64,000 nucleotides of DNA. It comes from Clostridia bacterium. GTDB lineage: Bacteria > Bacillota > Clostridia > Oscillospirales > Acutalibacteraceae. The translations under genes and the position numbers were made by a program. Below the pieces are notes generated by a model. That model did no database searches. It was given only the letters and a program-made list of their open reading frames with translations, and was not told the origin of the DNA. The DNA is taken from the NCBI GenBank assembly GCA_017560255.1, contig JAFYOI010000035.1:1-64000 (forward strand). The letters are read 5' to 3'. Every line of letters starts with the position of its first letter. Position 1 is the first letter of the stretch. Below, piece after piece: positions 8,739 to 18,491 of the stretch.

Positions 8739-9569
8739 ATGAGCGCGGATTTGCATTGTCATACCGTCTTATCCGACGGTTCTGCAACAATTGAACAGAC
8801 TATGAGATTTGCCCACAACGTTGGTGTTTCCGCTATCGCAATAACCGACCACGATACTTTTGCGGGTGTTGAACGCGCCAAAGAACTCGGAGCAGAATAT
8901 GGCATACAAGTTATCAACGGTGTTGAAATTTCTTCTTATGATTATAAAAGAAACAAAAAGGTGCACGTACTTTCCTACTTGCCCGACAGACCCGAGGTGC
9001 TCAGTGATATTATGAACTCAACCCTTGCCCAAAGAAGAAGTTCGGGTTTGGCTGCAATAGAACATCTGTGCAAAATGTTCCCGCTCACGAAGGAAGAGTT
9101 CCTTGCTTACAGTGAATGCTCAACAACAATTTTTAAACAACATCTTATGCGCGCACTTATGGATGCGGGTTTTGCGGATAAGGTTTTTTCAGAACTTTAC
9201 TACGACTTGTTCAAACGCCCAGGCGATAAGAGAATTTACACCTCGGTCAGTTACCCCGATGTAAACAACGTTTTAAAAGCGGTCAGGGATGCGGGAGGAA
9301 TTGCCGTTATCGCTCACGCGGGATTTTACGGTAATTTTGAACTGATAGTGGAACTTGCATCACAGGGTGCGATTGATGGTGTTGAAGTGTGGCATCCCGA
9401 AAATAACGCTGAACAGACGCAGTGGCTTTTTGATTTTGCCAATGCTCACTCACTTATTAAAACGGGCGGGTCGGACTTCCATGGAATGAACAATTCACGA
9501 ATGACACACGTTGGTGAGTACCGCACCCCGAAAGAAGAGTTGGAAAAACTTCTGAATTACAAAAAATAA
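8739..9569 (+). CDS. PHP-domain phosphoesterase
   Basis: A 276-residue PHP protein. Metal-binding motifs are DLHCHTVLSDG near the start, ITDHD at about 35-39, an Asn-Gly-Val-Glu-Ile segment, AHAG in the second half and GGSDFHG near the C-terminus. This is the single-domain form related to nucleoside 3',5'-bisphosphate phosphatase / RNase AM (YciV/TrpH). A role in nucleotide or RNA turnover is likely, but the substrate is inferred. First gene of the operon. Confidence 0.87.
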   Translation: MSADLHCHTVLSDGSATIEQTMRFAHNVGVSAIAITDHDTFAGVERAKELGAEYGIQVINGVEISSYDYKRNKKVHVLSYLPDRPEVLSDIMNSTLAQRRSSGLAAIEHLCKMFPLTKEEFLAYSECSTTIFKQHLMRALMDAGFADKVFSELYYDLFKRPGDKRIYTSVSYPDVNNVLKAVRDAGGIAVIAHAGFYGNFELIVELASQGAIDGVEVWHPENNAEQTQWLFDFANAHSLIKTGGSDFHGMNNSRMTHVGEYRTPKEELEKLLNYKK

Positions 9570-9587
9570 CCGAAAGGATTTGTGTTT

Positions 9588-9845
9588 ATGACTTATAATT
9601 TTTCACCTAAGGGAGTATGTTCCCGTGGAATTACGGTTGAACTTGACGGCGATACGGTTGTATCTGTTCAGTTTATGGGCGGATGTGCAGGAAATACTCA
9701 GGGCGTTTCGAGGCTTGTTGCGGGTATGAAAGTTGACGAGGCAATCAAAAGACTTCGCGGAATCAGATGCGGAATGCGTCCGAGTTCGTGCCCTGACCAA
9801 CTTTCTATTGCCCTGGAAAGAGCGCTTGAGGAGAGCAAAAAATAG
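9588..9845 (+). CDS. TSCPD-domain (NrdJ C-terminal-like) small protein
   Basis: A protein of about 85 residues with Cys-rich signatures SPKGVCSRGI, GGCAGNTQG and CGMRPSSCPDQL. These match the TSCPD domain, found at the C-terminus of adenosylcobalamin ribonucleotide reductases and as free-standing proteins (TIGR03905). The free form has no proven function; metal or nucleotide-reductase association is only inferred. The ATG at 9588 is preferred over the GTG at 9582 because of spacing from AAAGGA. Confidence 0.8.
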   Translation: MTYNFSPKGVCSRGITVELDGDTVVSVQFMGGCAGNTQGVSRLVAGMKVDEAIKRLRGIRCGMRPSSCPDQLSIALERALEESKK

Positions 9846-9867
9846 TTTGCGGAAAGAAGGGCTGATT

Positions 9868-10428
9868 GTGTATAAGACCTTTGATGAGATAAAGAAAGAC
9901 TGCTTGAGTTGCGAAAAGTGCGAACTTTGCAAAACAAGAACCAACGTTGTTTTTGGAGCAGGGCAGGAGAATGCCAAAATATTGATAATCGGCGAAGGCC
10001 CCGGTGAAAACGAGGATTTGCAGGGGTTACCCTTTGTTGGCAGGGGAGGACAACTGCTTGATAAAATGCTCAAAGCGGTCGGACTCTCACGCGAGGAAAA
10101 CGTTTACATAGCCAATATAGTCAAATGCCGCCCTCCAAAAAACAGAGACCCGCTTCCGCAGGAGCAGGAGGCTTGCATTAACTGGCTTCGCCATCAGGTT
10201 GCGGTAATGAAACCGAAAATTATCGTCTGCCTTGGCAGAATATCGGCGCAGAAGATTATTTCGCCCGATTTCAAGGTTACAAAACAGCACGGTGAGTTTT
10301 ATGAGCGCAACAACGTCTTGCTTATGGGTACTTTTCACCCCGCAGCGTTGTTGAGAAATCCTAACAACAAACCGCTTGCTTTTGATGATTTTACAAAATT
10401 GAGAGAAAAACTCGAGGAATTGAGTTAA
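9868..10428 (+). CDS. Uracil-DNA glycosylase, family 4
   Basis: About 186 residues. The active-site motif is GEGPGENED, and the C-terminal motif is GTFHPAALLRNP. Cysteines in CEKCELC, VKCRPP and QEACINW fit the 4Fe-4S cluster of family 4 enzymes. It removes uracil from DNA in base excision repair. The frame extends upstream into the TSCPD gene, but GGAAAGAAGG seven bases before a GTG at 9868 marks the start. Confidence 0.9.
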   Translation: MYKTFDEIKKDCLSCEKCELCKTRTNVVFGAGQENAKILIIGEGPGENEDLQGLPFVGRGGQLLDKMLKAVGLSREENVYIANIVKCRPPKNRDPLPQEQEACINWLRHQVAVMKPKIIVCLGRISAQKIISPDFKVTKQHGEFYERNNVLLMGTFHPAALLRNPNNKPLAFDDFTKLREKLEELS

Positions 10429-10444
10429 TAACTGAGGTGACAAA

Positions 10445-13237
10445 ATGGGATTACTTACTAAAATTTTCGGTGATTACAGCACCAAGGAATTGAAGCGTAT
10501 TGAACCGATTAAAAATAAAGTTTTAGCGCTTGATGAAAAATTCTCCGCTATGAGCGAGCAAGAGTTGAAGGCCATGACGGGAGTTCTTAAATCAAGGCTT
10601 GAAAACGGCGAAACGCTCGACGATATTTTACCCGAAGCATTTGCAACCTGTCGTGAGGCGGCTTGGCGTGTGCTTAATATGAAGCACTTTCCCGTGCAGA
10701 TTATCGGTGGTATTATCTTGCATCAGGGCAGAATTTCCGAGATGCGCACAGGTGAGGGTAAAACCCTTGTGGCAACTCTTCCCGCATATCTTAACGCGCT
10801 TTCGGGTAAGGGTGTGCACATCGTAACGGTTAACGACTATCTTGCGCGCCGTGACTCCGAGTGGATGGGTAAAGTTTACCGTTATCTCGGACTCAGTGTC
10901 GGACTTGTTGTCAGCGGTATGACTCCCGAGGAGAAAAAAATCGCATATAATGCCGATATCACTTACGGTACAAACAATGAATACGGATTTGACTATCTTC
11001 GTGACAATATGGTGCAGTATAAGCAACAGAAAGTTCAGAGGGGTCACAATTACGCCATCGTGGACGAGGTTGACTCAATTCTCATTGACGAGGCGAGAAC
11101 TCCGCTCATAATTTCAGGTAGGGGCGAGCGCTCGTCCGAACTTTACACCCTTGCAAACAGATTTGCAAAATCTCTCAAAATGGTCAAGGTTGTTGAGCAG
11201 AACAAAAAAGAGGAGAGCGACGAACTTTACGCTGACGCTGACTACATCGTCGACGAGAAGGCAAAGACCGCAACTCTTACAAAGAACGGTGTTGCAAAAG
11301 CGGAAAGAACTTTCAAGGTTGATAACCTTATGGATTTTGATAACCTTACTTTGCAACATCATATTAACCAGGCAATCAAAGCGCACGGCGTAATGCACAG
11401 AGATATTGACTATGTTGTCAAGAATAACGAAGTTATCATCGTTGACGAATTTACGGGTCGTTTAATGGTTGGCAGACGTTATAATGAGGGACTTCACCAG
11501 GCGATTGAAGCAAAGGAAGGCGTAAAGGTTGAAAACGAGTCAAAGACTCTTGCAACAATCACTTTCCAGAACTATTTTCGTCTTTATACCAAACTTTCAG
11601 GTATGACGGGTACTGCTATGACCGAGAGAGAAGAATTTGAAGAAATTTACAAACTCGACGTTGTGGAAATCCCAACCAACAAACCGCTTCTCAGAGAGGA
11701 TTTACCAGACTCAATTTATAGAACGGAAGCGGGCAAAATCAAGGCTATAATCGCACAGATAAAAGAGTGTAACGAGAAAGGCCAGCCCGTACTTGTCGGT
11801 ACAGTTACAATCGATAAATCCGAAATGCTCAGTGCAATTCTCAAAAAAGAGGGCATAAAGCATCAGGTGCTCAATGCAAAGCATCACGAGCGTGAGGCGG
11901 AGATTGTTGCGCAGGCGGGTAAACTCGGCGCCGTAACAATTGCAACCAATATGGCGGGCCGTGGTACCGATATTATGCTCGGCGGTAATGCGGAATATCT
12001 TGCAAAGGCAGAAATGAGAAAACTTGGCTATACCGAAGAACTCATTGTTGAGGCAACGGGCTTTGCGGAAACCGATAACGAGGAAATCCTTGAATCAAGA
12101 CGAGTTTTCAAGGAACTTGAGAGTAAATATAAGGCGGATATAGAAAAAGAGGCACAGGAAGTTAAAAATGCGGGCGGTTTGTTCATTCTCGGTACGGAGA
12201 GGCACGAATCCCGTCGAATTGATAACCAGTTACGCGGTCGTGCGGGCCGTCAGGGTGACGAGGGTACAAGCCGATTCTTTATTTCTGCTGACGATGACCT
12301 TATGCGTATATTCGGCGGAGAGAGAGTCAAGAGTATTCTCGGAATGCTCCGTGTGGACGAGGATATGCCGATTGAGCATAAAATGCTTTCAAACGTTATT
12401 GAAAGTTCACAGAGAAAAGTTGAAGGCAGAAACTTTGCAATCCGTAAAAACGTTCTCCAGTACGACGACGTTATGAACCGTCAGCGTGAGATTATTTATG
12501 ACCAGAGAAATCAGGTGCTTGACGGAATTGATCTGAGGGCAACCGTCTGGAAGATGCTCGATGGTGTTATTTCCGATGCCGTTGCATCTTACTGCCCGAT
12601 GACAGACGGTACTGTCTGGAATCTTGACGCGCTTCGTGAGAAGTTTATGGGCTGGATTCTTGATGAAAACGACCTTAAATACACCGATGAGGAAATGGCT
12701 GAAATGTCAGCAAGTGACGTTGAACAGTTTATTACCGGAAAAGCCCACGCAAAGTACGAGGAGCGAGAGCGCGAGATGGAAACCGTACTTGCACATATTT
12801 ATGAGGCAACCGGTGAACATCCGATGAGAGAGGTTGAGCGTTTTGCTCTCCTGCGTAACGTTGACGAGAAGTGGATGGACCACATTGACGCTATGGAAGA
12901 ACTCAAACAAGGTATTGGGCTTCGTGCATATGGTAACAGAGACCCGGTAGTTGAATTCAGACTTGAGGGCTTCGATATGTTTGACGATATGACCAAGGCG
13001 ATCCGAGAGGATACCGTCAAAATGATATTTATGTTCAAGGTAAAACGTCAGGAAGACGTTGAACGTAAAGAGGTTGCCAAAGTTACGGGACACAGTGGCG
13101 GCGATTCAAGCGACAGCGGCAGCAAAACTGTCCGCAATACAAACAAGGTCGGCAGAAACGAATTCTGCCCTTGCGGAAGCGGTAAGAAATACAAGAAATG
13201 CTGCGGTATGAACCAAGGCACAACCGAACAGAACTAA
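10445..13237 (+). CDS. secA: Preprotein translocase ATPase SecA
   Basis: 930 residues, full length. Walker A GEGKT is at residues 103-107 and the DEVD box at 207-210. Helicase motifs NMAGRGTDI and [10 protein letters not shown] follow. The C-terminus ends with the SEC-C zinc motif [14 protein letters not shown], which contacts phospholipid and SecB or ribosomes. SecA drives proteins through SecYEG. It is the last gene of the PHP operon; the ATG follows TGAGGTGAC. Confidence 0.98.
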   Translation: MGLLTKIFGDYSTKELKRIEPIKNKVLALDEKFSAMSEQELKAMTGVLKSRLENGETLDDILPEAFATCREAAWRVLNMKHFPVQIIGGIILHQGRISEMRTGEGKTLVATLPAYLNALSGKGVHIVTVNDYLARRDSEWMGKVYRYLGLSVGLVVSGMTPEEKKIAYNADITYGTNNEYGFDYLRDNMVQYKQQKVQRGHNYAIVDEVDSILIDEARTPLIISGRGERSSELYTLANRFAKSLKMVKVVEQNKKEESDELYADADYIVDEKAKTATLTKNGVAKAERTFKVDNLMDFDNLTLQHHINQAIKAHGVMHRDIDYVVKNNEVIIVDEFTGRLMVGRRYNEGLHQAIEAKEGVKVENESKTLATITFQNYFRLYTKLSGMTGTAMTEREEFEEIYKLDVVEIPTNKPLLREDLPDSIYRTEAGKIKAIIAQIKECNEKGQPVLVGTVTIDKSEMLSAILKKEGIKHQVLNAKHHEREAEIVAQAGKLGAVTIATNMAGRGTDIMLGGNAEYLAKAEMRKLGYTEELIVEATGFAETDNEEILESRRVFKELESKYKADIEKEAQEVKNAGGLFILGTERHESRRIDNQLRGRAGRQGDEGTSRFFISADDDLMRIFGGERVKSILGMLRVDEDMPIEHKMLSNVIESSQRKVEGRNFAIRKNVLQYDDVMNRQREIIYDQRNQVLDGIDLRATVWKMLDGVISDAVASYCPMTDGTVWNLDALREKFMGWILDENDLKYTDEEMAEMSASDVEQFITGKAHAKYEEREREMETVLAHIYEATGEHPMREVERFALLRNVDEKWMDHIDAMEELKQGIGLRAYGNRDPVVEFRLEGFDMFDDMTKAIREDTVKMIFMFKVKRQEDVERKEVAKVTGHSGGDSSDSGSKTVRNTNKVGRNEFCPCGSGKKYKKCCGMNQGTTEQN

Positions 13238-13239
13238 AA

Positions 13240-13275
13240 AATAACCCGCAGTCATCGACTGCGGGTTATTTTTAT
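13240..13275. terminator. Bidirectional terminator between secA and the ATPase-like gene
   Basis: ATAACCCGCAGTC and GACTGCGGGTTAT form a 13-base-pair stem with A/T runs on each side, ending the convergent units. Confidence 0.92.
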
Positions 13276-15860
13276 TTTTTGATAAATTTAGGAATGATAC
13301 AGGCAAGAACCGCTACAACTAACTGTAATATAATCAGGCTAAGTGCCGAAATGCCGATGTTTACGTCGCTGAGCGCGGATACTGCAAAGAGCGCAAACAG
13401 GATGATTGCACCGATTATGTTGACTCTGAATGCCGCGCGGAGCATTGAACGCAAACGTAGGGAGAATGAGAGCGTTTTGAACATTGAACGCGGATTGTTT
13501 CTGTGGACGATGGAAGCGGCAAGTTTCGGGTGAGAAGCCTTGCTGAAAATTCTGTAAAGTTCGCCGCAACGTCCGTTGAGAATCTTGAACGTTGATTCAT
13601 ACGCGCCGAAGTAGTGCGCGAGCATCTGCTCGGACAGGTTCGGGTCAGTTGAACGTACAAGCAAGGTTATGTCGTGGTCTTGCAAATGCTTGATGTATGG
13701 TGTCAGTTTAGTGTCGGGAGTAAGACCTACAACGAACATTGCTGAAAGCACATTTTCAACCGCCAGGTATAAAATCTGTCTGTTGTTTTTTGTGTACTTT
13801 CTTTCGTTCTGCGGTGTGAGTACGTCAATGCCGCGGTGCACCATCATATCCCTGTTACCGACCAGAATTCTCTTGCCGTCAATCCATGCGGTAATGCCGA
13901 GCCCGTCCTCGTAATTACATTCTTCAACCTCGGGCAGAATTTCCTGTCTGCCGCCGATAATTGTTGTAAAAATAGCACCAAGCGGGTTTTCCGCGCATAC
14001 TAGTGCGGCAGTTGTCAAAAGGATTGCCTCGTCAATCGGCATACTCTTAAATGTCTTGATTCCGTAGAGTGAGCAACATTCTCTCGGGAATAATGAGCAA
14101 CTGTCAACGGCAACTGCGTTTGTGTCTGCGCTTTGTTCAATCGCACCGCAACCGAGAATAACGCCGTCTTTTCTGTTCTTTCTTGAAAATCTCAGAAGCG
14201 GAAGATTAGCGCACAAACCTGCCGCGGCGGGAATGCTGCAACAAGTCAGCGCGGTAAATGCGGTTATCGCATTGAGGAACGTTTTGCTCATAATGAAAAC
14301 GAGAATTGAAACAACAAATCCTATGATTATAAGCACCAGTGAGAATTTGCCGTACTTGTGCTTGAACTCGTCTTCCTCGTTTGACGTCTGCAGGAATTTT
14401 GAGATATTCTTGACCTTTGCTGAATATACGATGGTGGGATTTGGGTCGGGAATACCCTTGCCGAGAAGTGAGGCGATGTCATCGTCACCGATTTTGGATA
14501 CTGCATAAATGTCGGGCATTTCCGACAGGTTGTGGAAATTGTTTTTAATTCTTTCCTCAACTGAAAGTTTACCCCATGAGTGCAGCAACATTATCATAAT
14601 AACGGCGATTTGGTACGGGTAAACGTCGGCAACCGATAAATCCGATACGATGAACGTAAAGTTTTGTATAAGCGCGGCGAGTGTTGCAACCGCTATTGCC
14701 GAGTTTATCGTGAATTTTTTGTTTATTACCGTCGCAACGCCCGAAATGAGAGTGTGCGAGTATATAACCCCCGCAACTATCAGTATGAACGTGTTTAGTA
14801 CACCATACAAAGCAATGTTGCCGTCGGCGGGGAATAAGAAAAACAACAGCGCATTGAAAATGCCCATAACGAGCAGGGCGATAACCTGTATTGCCCTTGT
14901 TGCATATCTTTCACGCAAGGTTGAGTGAACTCCCTTTTTCTTCGGGAGAGTGGGTTGCGGTTGTGTTTCTTCGGGTGCTTTGTCCGGACCTTGTATCTGG
15001 TCGGGTTCGGGTGGCTGTGCTTCTTCCTCTTCACCCTCGTAAACGTCAAAGATTTTCTTGGCGTTGAATTCGCTGATTTTACGCAGTCTTGTGTTTCGCA
15101 GTTGCTCTGCAACAAACTCGTCGTCAACTTTGTCGGGTGCAGTTTCGTCGTCAAAACCGCTGAGCCTTATCTGACCCTCAACAACCTGACTGTCACTTGT
15201 TGGTGATTCAGGCGCTTTTTTGCCCGAATTGAAGATTCGTGCAAGGTCATCGGTGGAAGTGTCGCTGAGTTTTCTTTCAGGAGTTATCGTCGCTGTTGTG
15301 AAAACGTCGTCGGTTGCGCCGGGTTTGGAGATTCTGCGACGCATTTCGCCCGTTTGAGAAAACTCCATACGGCTACGCTGATTGTTCACTCTGCCGTCGA
15401 TAACGGATTGACCTTTAAATGAGCGCTCGGGCTTATCGTCCTTCTTCGTTACGTTGGGGACGGATATTGTCGAGTCGGTCTTGTTGTCGGCAGTTTTGAC
15501 CTTTGCGTTCCCTGCGCCCGATTCAAACATAATTGTGCCCGTATCCTCAAATTTGAGCGGCTTTGTTTGAAATCTTGAACGCTTGAAATACATCGTTGGC
15601 GAATCGTCGGGGTTTTTAAGCCTTTCAAAGACGGCAGTCGCTTCACCGTCTGTTTTTGTATATTTACTTGTCGTTTCTTCAATGTCGGAAACAATGGCGG
15701 ATTTCTTATCACCGTCAGATGAAAGAATAGCATCAACCTTATCAAGCACTTCCTGTTTTTCGGGGGAGAGTTCAGCGGCTGTGCCGTCGTCCTCGTAATC
15801 ACCCTTTGAGTGCTTGATTTCCTCCATTATCTCATCAATAATTGTTTTATCGTTTGACAT
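13272..15860 (-). CDS. P-type ATPase-like membrane protein with degenerate catalytic motifs
   Basis: 862 residues. The first ~310 are hydrophilic, acidic and low complexity (probably disordered, cytoplasmic). Then comes a P1B-ATPase-like frame: four helices (about 325-430), a shrunken actuator region without TGES, a helix pair, the CPx-like CCSIPAAAG (541-549), GVILGCGAIEQ (567-577), the nucleotide-domain-like GLGITAWIDGKRILVGN (654-670), and two C-terminal helices. The phosphorylation site DKTGT is replaced by DSCSL (Asp587 kept), HP by NP (626-627), TGD by STD (738-740), and GDGxND is not found. ATP-driven transport is therefore doubtful. It starts 15 bases after rlmB, with AGGAGGTG before the ATG at 15860. 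Confidence 0.75.
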   Translation of the reverse strand: MSNDKTIIDEIMEEIKHSKGDYEDDGTAAELSPEKQEVLDKVDAILSSDGDKKSAIVSDIEETTSKYTKTDGEATAVFERLKNPDDSPTMYFKRSRFQTKPLKFEDTGTIMFESGAGNAKVKTADNKTDSTISVPNVTKKDDKPERSFKGQSVIDGRVNNQRSRMEFSQTGEMRRRISKPGATDDVFTTATITPERKLSDTSTDDLARIFNSGKKAPESPTSDSQVVEGQIRLSGFDDETAPDKVDDEFVAEQLRNTRLRKISEFNAKKIFDVYEGEEEEAQPPEPDQIQGPDKAPEETQPQPTLPKKKGVHSTLRERYATRAIQVIALLVMGIFNALLFFLFPADGNIALYGVLNTFILIVAGVIYSHTLISGVATVINKKFTINSAIAVATLAALIQNFTFIVSDLSVADVYPYQIAVIMIMLLHSWGKLSVEERIKNNFHNLSEMPDIYAVSKIGDDDIASLLGKGIPDPNPTIVYSAKVKNISKFLQTSNEEDEFKHKYGKFSLVLIIIGFVVSILVFIMSKTFLNAITAFTALTCCSIPAAAGLCANLPLLRFSRKNRKDGVILGCGAIEQSADTNAVAVDSCSLFPRECCSLYGIKTFKSMPIDEAILLTTAALVCAENPLGAIFTTIIGGRQEILPEVEECNYEDGLGITAWIDGKRILVGNRDMMVHRGIDVLTPQNERKYTKNNRQILYLAVENVLSAMFVVGLTPDTKLTPYIKHLQDHDITLLVRSTDPNLSEQMLAHYFGAYESTFKILNGRCGELYRIFSKASHPKLAASIVHRNNPRSMFKTLSFSLRLRSMLRAAFRVNIIGAIILFALFAVSALSDVNIGISALSLIILQLVVAVLACIIPKFIKK

Positions 15861-15875
15861 CACAGCACCTCCTGT

Positions 15876-16628
15876 TTAGGAATTTCTGTTTCTTGCCACT
15901 TCGTACATAAGTATGCCCGCTGCAACGGACGCGTTGAGAGAGGAGATTTTACCCTTCATCGGAATTGAAACGATAAAGTCGCAGTTTTCGCGCACAAGGT
16001 GACTCATACCGTTGCCCTCCGAACCGATTACAAGCGCAACCGCGCCTGAAAAATCAACCTTTGAGTATGCCTCGCCATCCATATCCGCGCCGTAAATCCA
16101 GACACCTCTGTCTTTGAGTTCTTTCATAGTTGAAGCAAGATTGCTTACTCTTGCAACGGGGAGATGCTCAATAGCGCCTGCGGACGTTTTGCCAACAATG
16201 TAGGTCAGACCTGCGCCGTGTCTTTTCGGAATAATTACGCCGTGAGCGCCCGCACATTCTGCGGTACGGATAATTGCGCCGAGGTTGTGCGGATCCTCAA
16301 TATCGTTACAGATGATAATGAACGGTTTTTCGTCCCTCTCCTGTGCAAGAGCGAAAATATCGTCAACGCTTGAATATTCGCAAGCAGCGGCAACCGCAAC
16401 AACTCCTTGGTGGCTTGTATGCGGACACATAAAGTCAAGTTTCTTTAAGTCAACTTCTTTTACAACTATGTTTTTATCCCTGCACATAGAGATAATTTTG
16501 CCAACGCTGCCGCCGCGCTCGCCGCGGGCAACGAGCAATTTGTCAATCGGCCTACCCGAGCGGAGCGCTTCCGTAACGGCGTTTCTGCCGATAATAAGGT
16601 CGGAATCTTTCTGGTTTTTCTCTATCAT
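15876..16628 (-). CDS. rlmB: 23S rRNA 2'-O-methyltransferase RlmB (TrmH family)
   Basis: 250 residues. The substrate-binding N-domain begins with IIGRNAVTEALRSGRPIDKL. The SPOUT knot carries NDIEDPHNLGAIIRTAE, VIGSEGNGM and PMKGKISSLNASVAAGI, the three TrmH motifs. RlmB methylates a guanosine of the 23S peptidyl-transferase region. The ATG at 16628 follows CGGAGGT; the upstream ATG at 16664 has no such site. It is followed closely by the ATPase-like gene, probably in one transcript. Confidence 0.93.
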   Translation of the reverse strand: MIEKNQKDSDLIIGRNAVTEALRSGRPIDKLLVARGERGGSVGKIISMCRDKNIVVKEVDLKKLDFMCPHTSHQGVVAVAAACEYSSVDDIFALAQERDEKPFIIICNDIEDPHNLGAIIRTAECAGAHGVIIPKRHGAGLTYIVGKTSAGAIEHLPVARVSNLASTMKELKDRGVWIYGADMDGEAYSKVDFSGAVALVIGSEGNGMSHLVRENCDFIVSIPMKGKISSLNASVAAGILMYEVARNRNS

Positions 16629-16760
16629 GAATATACCTCCGTATAAAAGACAATATAATAACAATTAATTCTAACATAGATTTAAGTAAAATGAAAGTGA
16701 AAATATAGCCAAAATGAAACTATTTGTCGATAAATTTGCATTTTGATATCGTTTTTAATC

Positions 16761-16789
16761 TTGACTAATTACAAATAATATGATAAACT
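16761..16789 (+). promoter_or_regulatory. Promoter of the asparagine T-box operon
   Basis: TTGACT, 17 bases, TAAACT, ending a few bases before the T-box leader. Confidence 0.75.
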
Positions 16790-16796
16790 GCTAACC

Positions 16797-17057
16797 GTGA
16801 AAGGCTGTGAACAAGACAAGTAGCATAGGAATTCGTTTGAAGTGAGTGCGGGGCAGTGTAAACCGCGTAACAGAGCCTGTGTGAATAACACTTGGGAGCC
16901 GCAATCTGAACGGTGTAAACTCAGTAGGTGCGACGGGGGCTGACCGTTATATTAGCAGGCTTTTTGTGAAGCGCAGAGTGACCGGAAACGGTAAGATAGG
17001 TGGTACCACGGGTGCAGGCTCGTCCTATTGTCAGAGGGCGGAACTGTGCTTTTTTTA
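16797..17057 (+). ncRNA. T-box leader (tRNA-sensing riboswitch) of the asparagine operon
   Basis: The 3' part holds the T-box core AGGTGGTACCACGG at 16998-17011. Downstream is an alternative hairpin (CGTCCT at 17021-17026, AGGGCG at 17035-17040) and a T run at 17050-17056, which form the terminator. Upstream is a long structured stem I with an AGTA near its 5' side, like the S-turn of specifier loops. An AAC at 16909-16911 followed by G is a candidate Asn specifier, but I could not fold the stem to prove it. Uncharged tRNA would favour read-through into asnS. Confidence 0.9.
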
Positions 17058-17102
17058 TTTGTCAGGTTATAAATTTTTATATAAAAGGAAAGGTGACACT
17101 AA

Positions 17103-18476
17103 ATGAAACATACGGATATAAAGGAAGTAATGTCAAATGCGGCGCTTGTCGGCACAAATGTTGTTGTCTGTGGCTGGGTAAGAACTGCGAGAGATTCCAA
17201 AAACATCGCGTTTATCGAACTTAACGACGGTACAACTCTCAAACATCTTCAGATAGTTATTGACAAGTCTGTTATGAACGCACCCGCCGGTGCAACAAAC
17301 TTGGGAACTTCTTTGCGCGTTGAGGGCGAAGTTGTACCTAATATGAAAAATGACGGAGTGGAGATCAACGCTCGTTCAATTGATATTCTCGGAGCGTGTC
17401 CCGCTGACTATCCGCTTCAAAAGAAATTCCAGAAACTTGAAACTTTGAGAGAAATCCCGCATATCAGAGTGCGTACAAATACTTTTAACGCAGTTTTCCG
17501 TGTTCGTTCCGTAATGGCTGACGCTATCCACAGATATTTCCAGGACAGAAACTACGTTTACGTCAACACCCCGCTTATTACGGGCAGTGACTGTGAGGGC
17601 GCAGGTGAAGTGTTCAAGGTAACTTCAATCGGATATTCCGATCAATACAAGAGCGAGCAGGAGTACTACGCTGATGACTTCTTCGGAAAGAAAGCGGGCC
17701 TTAGCGTTTCGGGTCAACTTGAGGGTGAAGTTGCGGCTATGGCATTCGGTAAGATTTATACCTTCGGTCCGAGTTTCCGCGCGGAAAACAGTAACACTCC
17801 CCGCCACGTTGCAGAATTCTGGCACGTTGAGCCCGAGGTTGCATTTGCTGAACTTTCCGACATCATTGAGATTGCCGAGGATATGATTAAATACATCATC
17901 AGGGACGTTATGGAGAAGTGCCCCGCTGAACTCAAATTCTTTGAGGAGAGGTTTGAAAAAGGGCTTATCGAGAAACTCACAGGTGTTGTTGAAAACAGTT
18001 TTGCAGTTGTTGATTACACAACCGCGGTTGAGCAGTTGATTGCATCGGGTAAGAAGTTTGAGTACCCTGTTGAATGGGGACTTGACCTTCAGACCGAGCA
18101 CGAGAGATATATCACGGAGGAAATTTACAAAAAACCCGTATTCATCACAAACTATCCGAAGGATATCAAGTCATTCTATATGAAGCAAAATCCTGACGGC
18201 AAAACCGTTGCGGCAACCGACTTGCTCGTTCCGGGCGTTGGTGAAATCATCGGATGCAGTGAGCGTGAGGCTGACTACGACAAACTCCTTGATGCTATGA
18301 AACAGCGCAATATGAATATTGAGGAGTACAAGGACTACATTGATTTGCGTAAATACGGTTCTGTTCCGCACAGTGGATTCGGACTCGGATTTGAAAGAAT
18401 TATTATGTACGTTACGGGTATGAGCAACATCAGGGACGTTATCCTTTACCCCAGAACAGTTGGCTCAATACGTTAA
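17103..18476 (+). CDS. asnS: Asparaginyl-tRNA synthetase
   Basis: 457 residues, class IIb synthetase. An N-terminal OB-fold anticodon-binding domain (about 10-105) leads to motif 2 (FGPSFRAENSNTPRHVAEFW) and the motif 3 region GFGLGFERIIMYVTG near the C-terminus. The Glu/Asn-rich catalytic core matches bacterial AsnRS rather than AspRS. It charges tRNA-Asn with asparagine. First gene after the T-box leader; GAAAGGTGAC precedes the ATG. Confidence 0.96.
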   Translation: MKHTDIKEVMSNAALVGTNVVVCGWVRTARDSKNIAFIELNDGTTLKHLQIVIDKSVMNAPAGATNLGTSLRVEGEVVPNMKNDGVEINARSIDILGACPADYPLQKKFQKLETLREIPHIRVRTNTFNAVFRVRSVMADAIHRYFQDRNYVYVNTPLITGSDCEGAGEVFKVTSIGYSDQYKSEQEYYADDFFGKKAGLSVSGQLEGEVAAMAFGKIYTFGPSFRAENSNTPRHVAEFWHVEPEVAFAELSDIIEIAEDMIKYIIRDVMEKCPAELKFFEERFEKGLIEKLTGVVENSFAVVDYTTAVEQLIASGKKFEYPVEWGLDLQTEHERYITEEIYKKPVFITNYPKDIKSFYMKQNPDGKTVAATDLLVPGVGEIIGCSEREADYDKLLDAMKQRNMNIEEYKDYIDLRKYGSVPHSGFGLGFERIIMYVTGMSNIRDVILYPRTVGSIR

Positions 18477-18491
18477 GAAAGGGATAAACCG

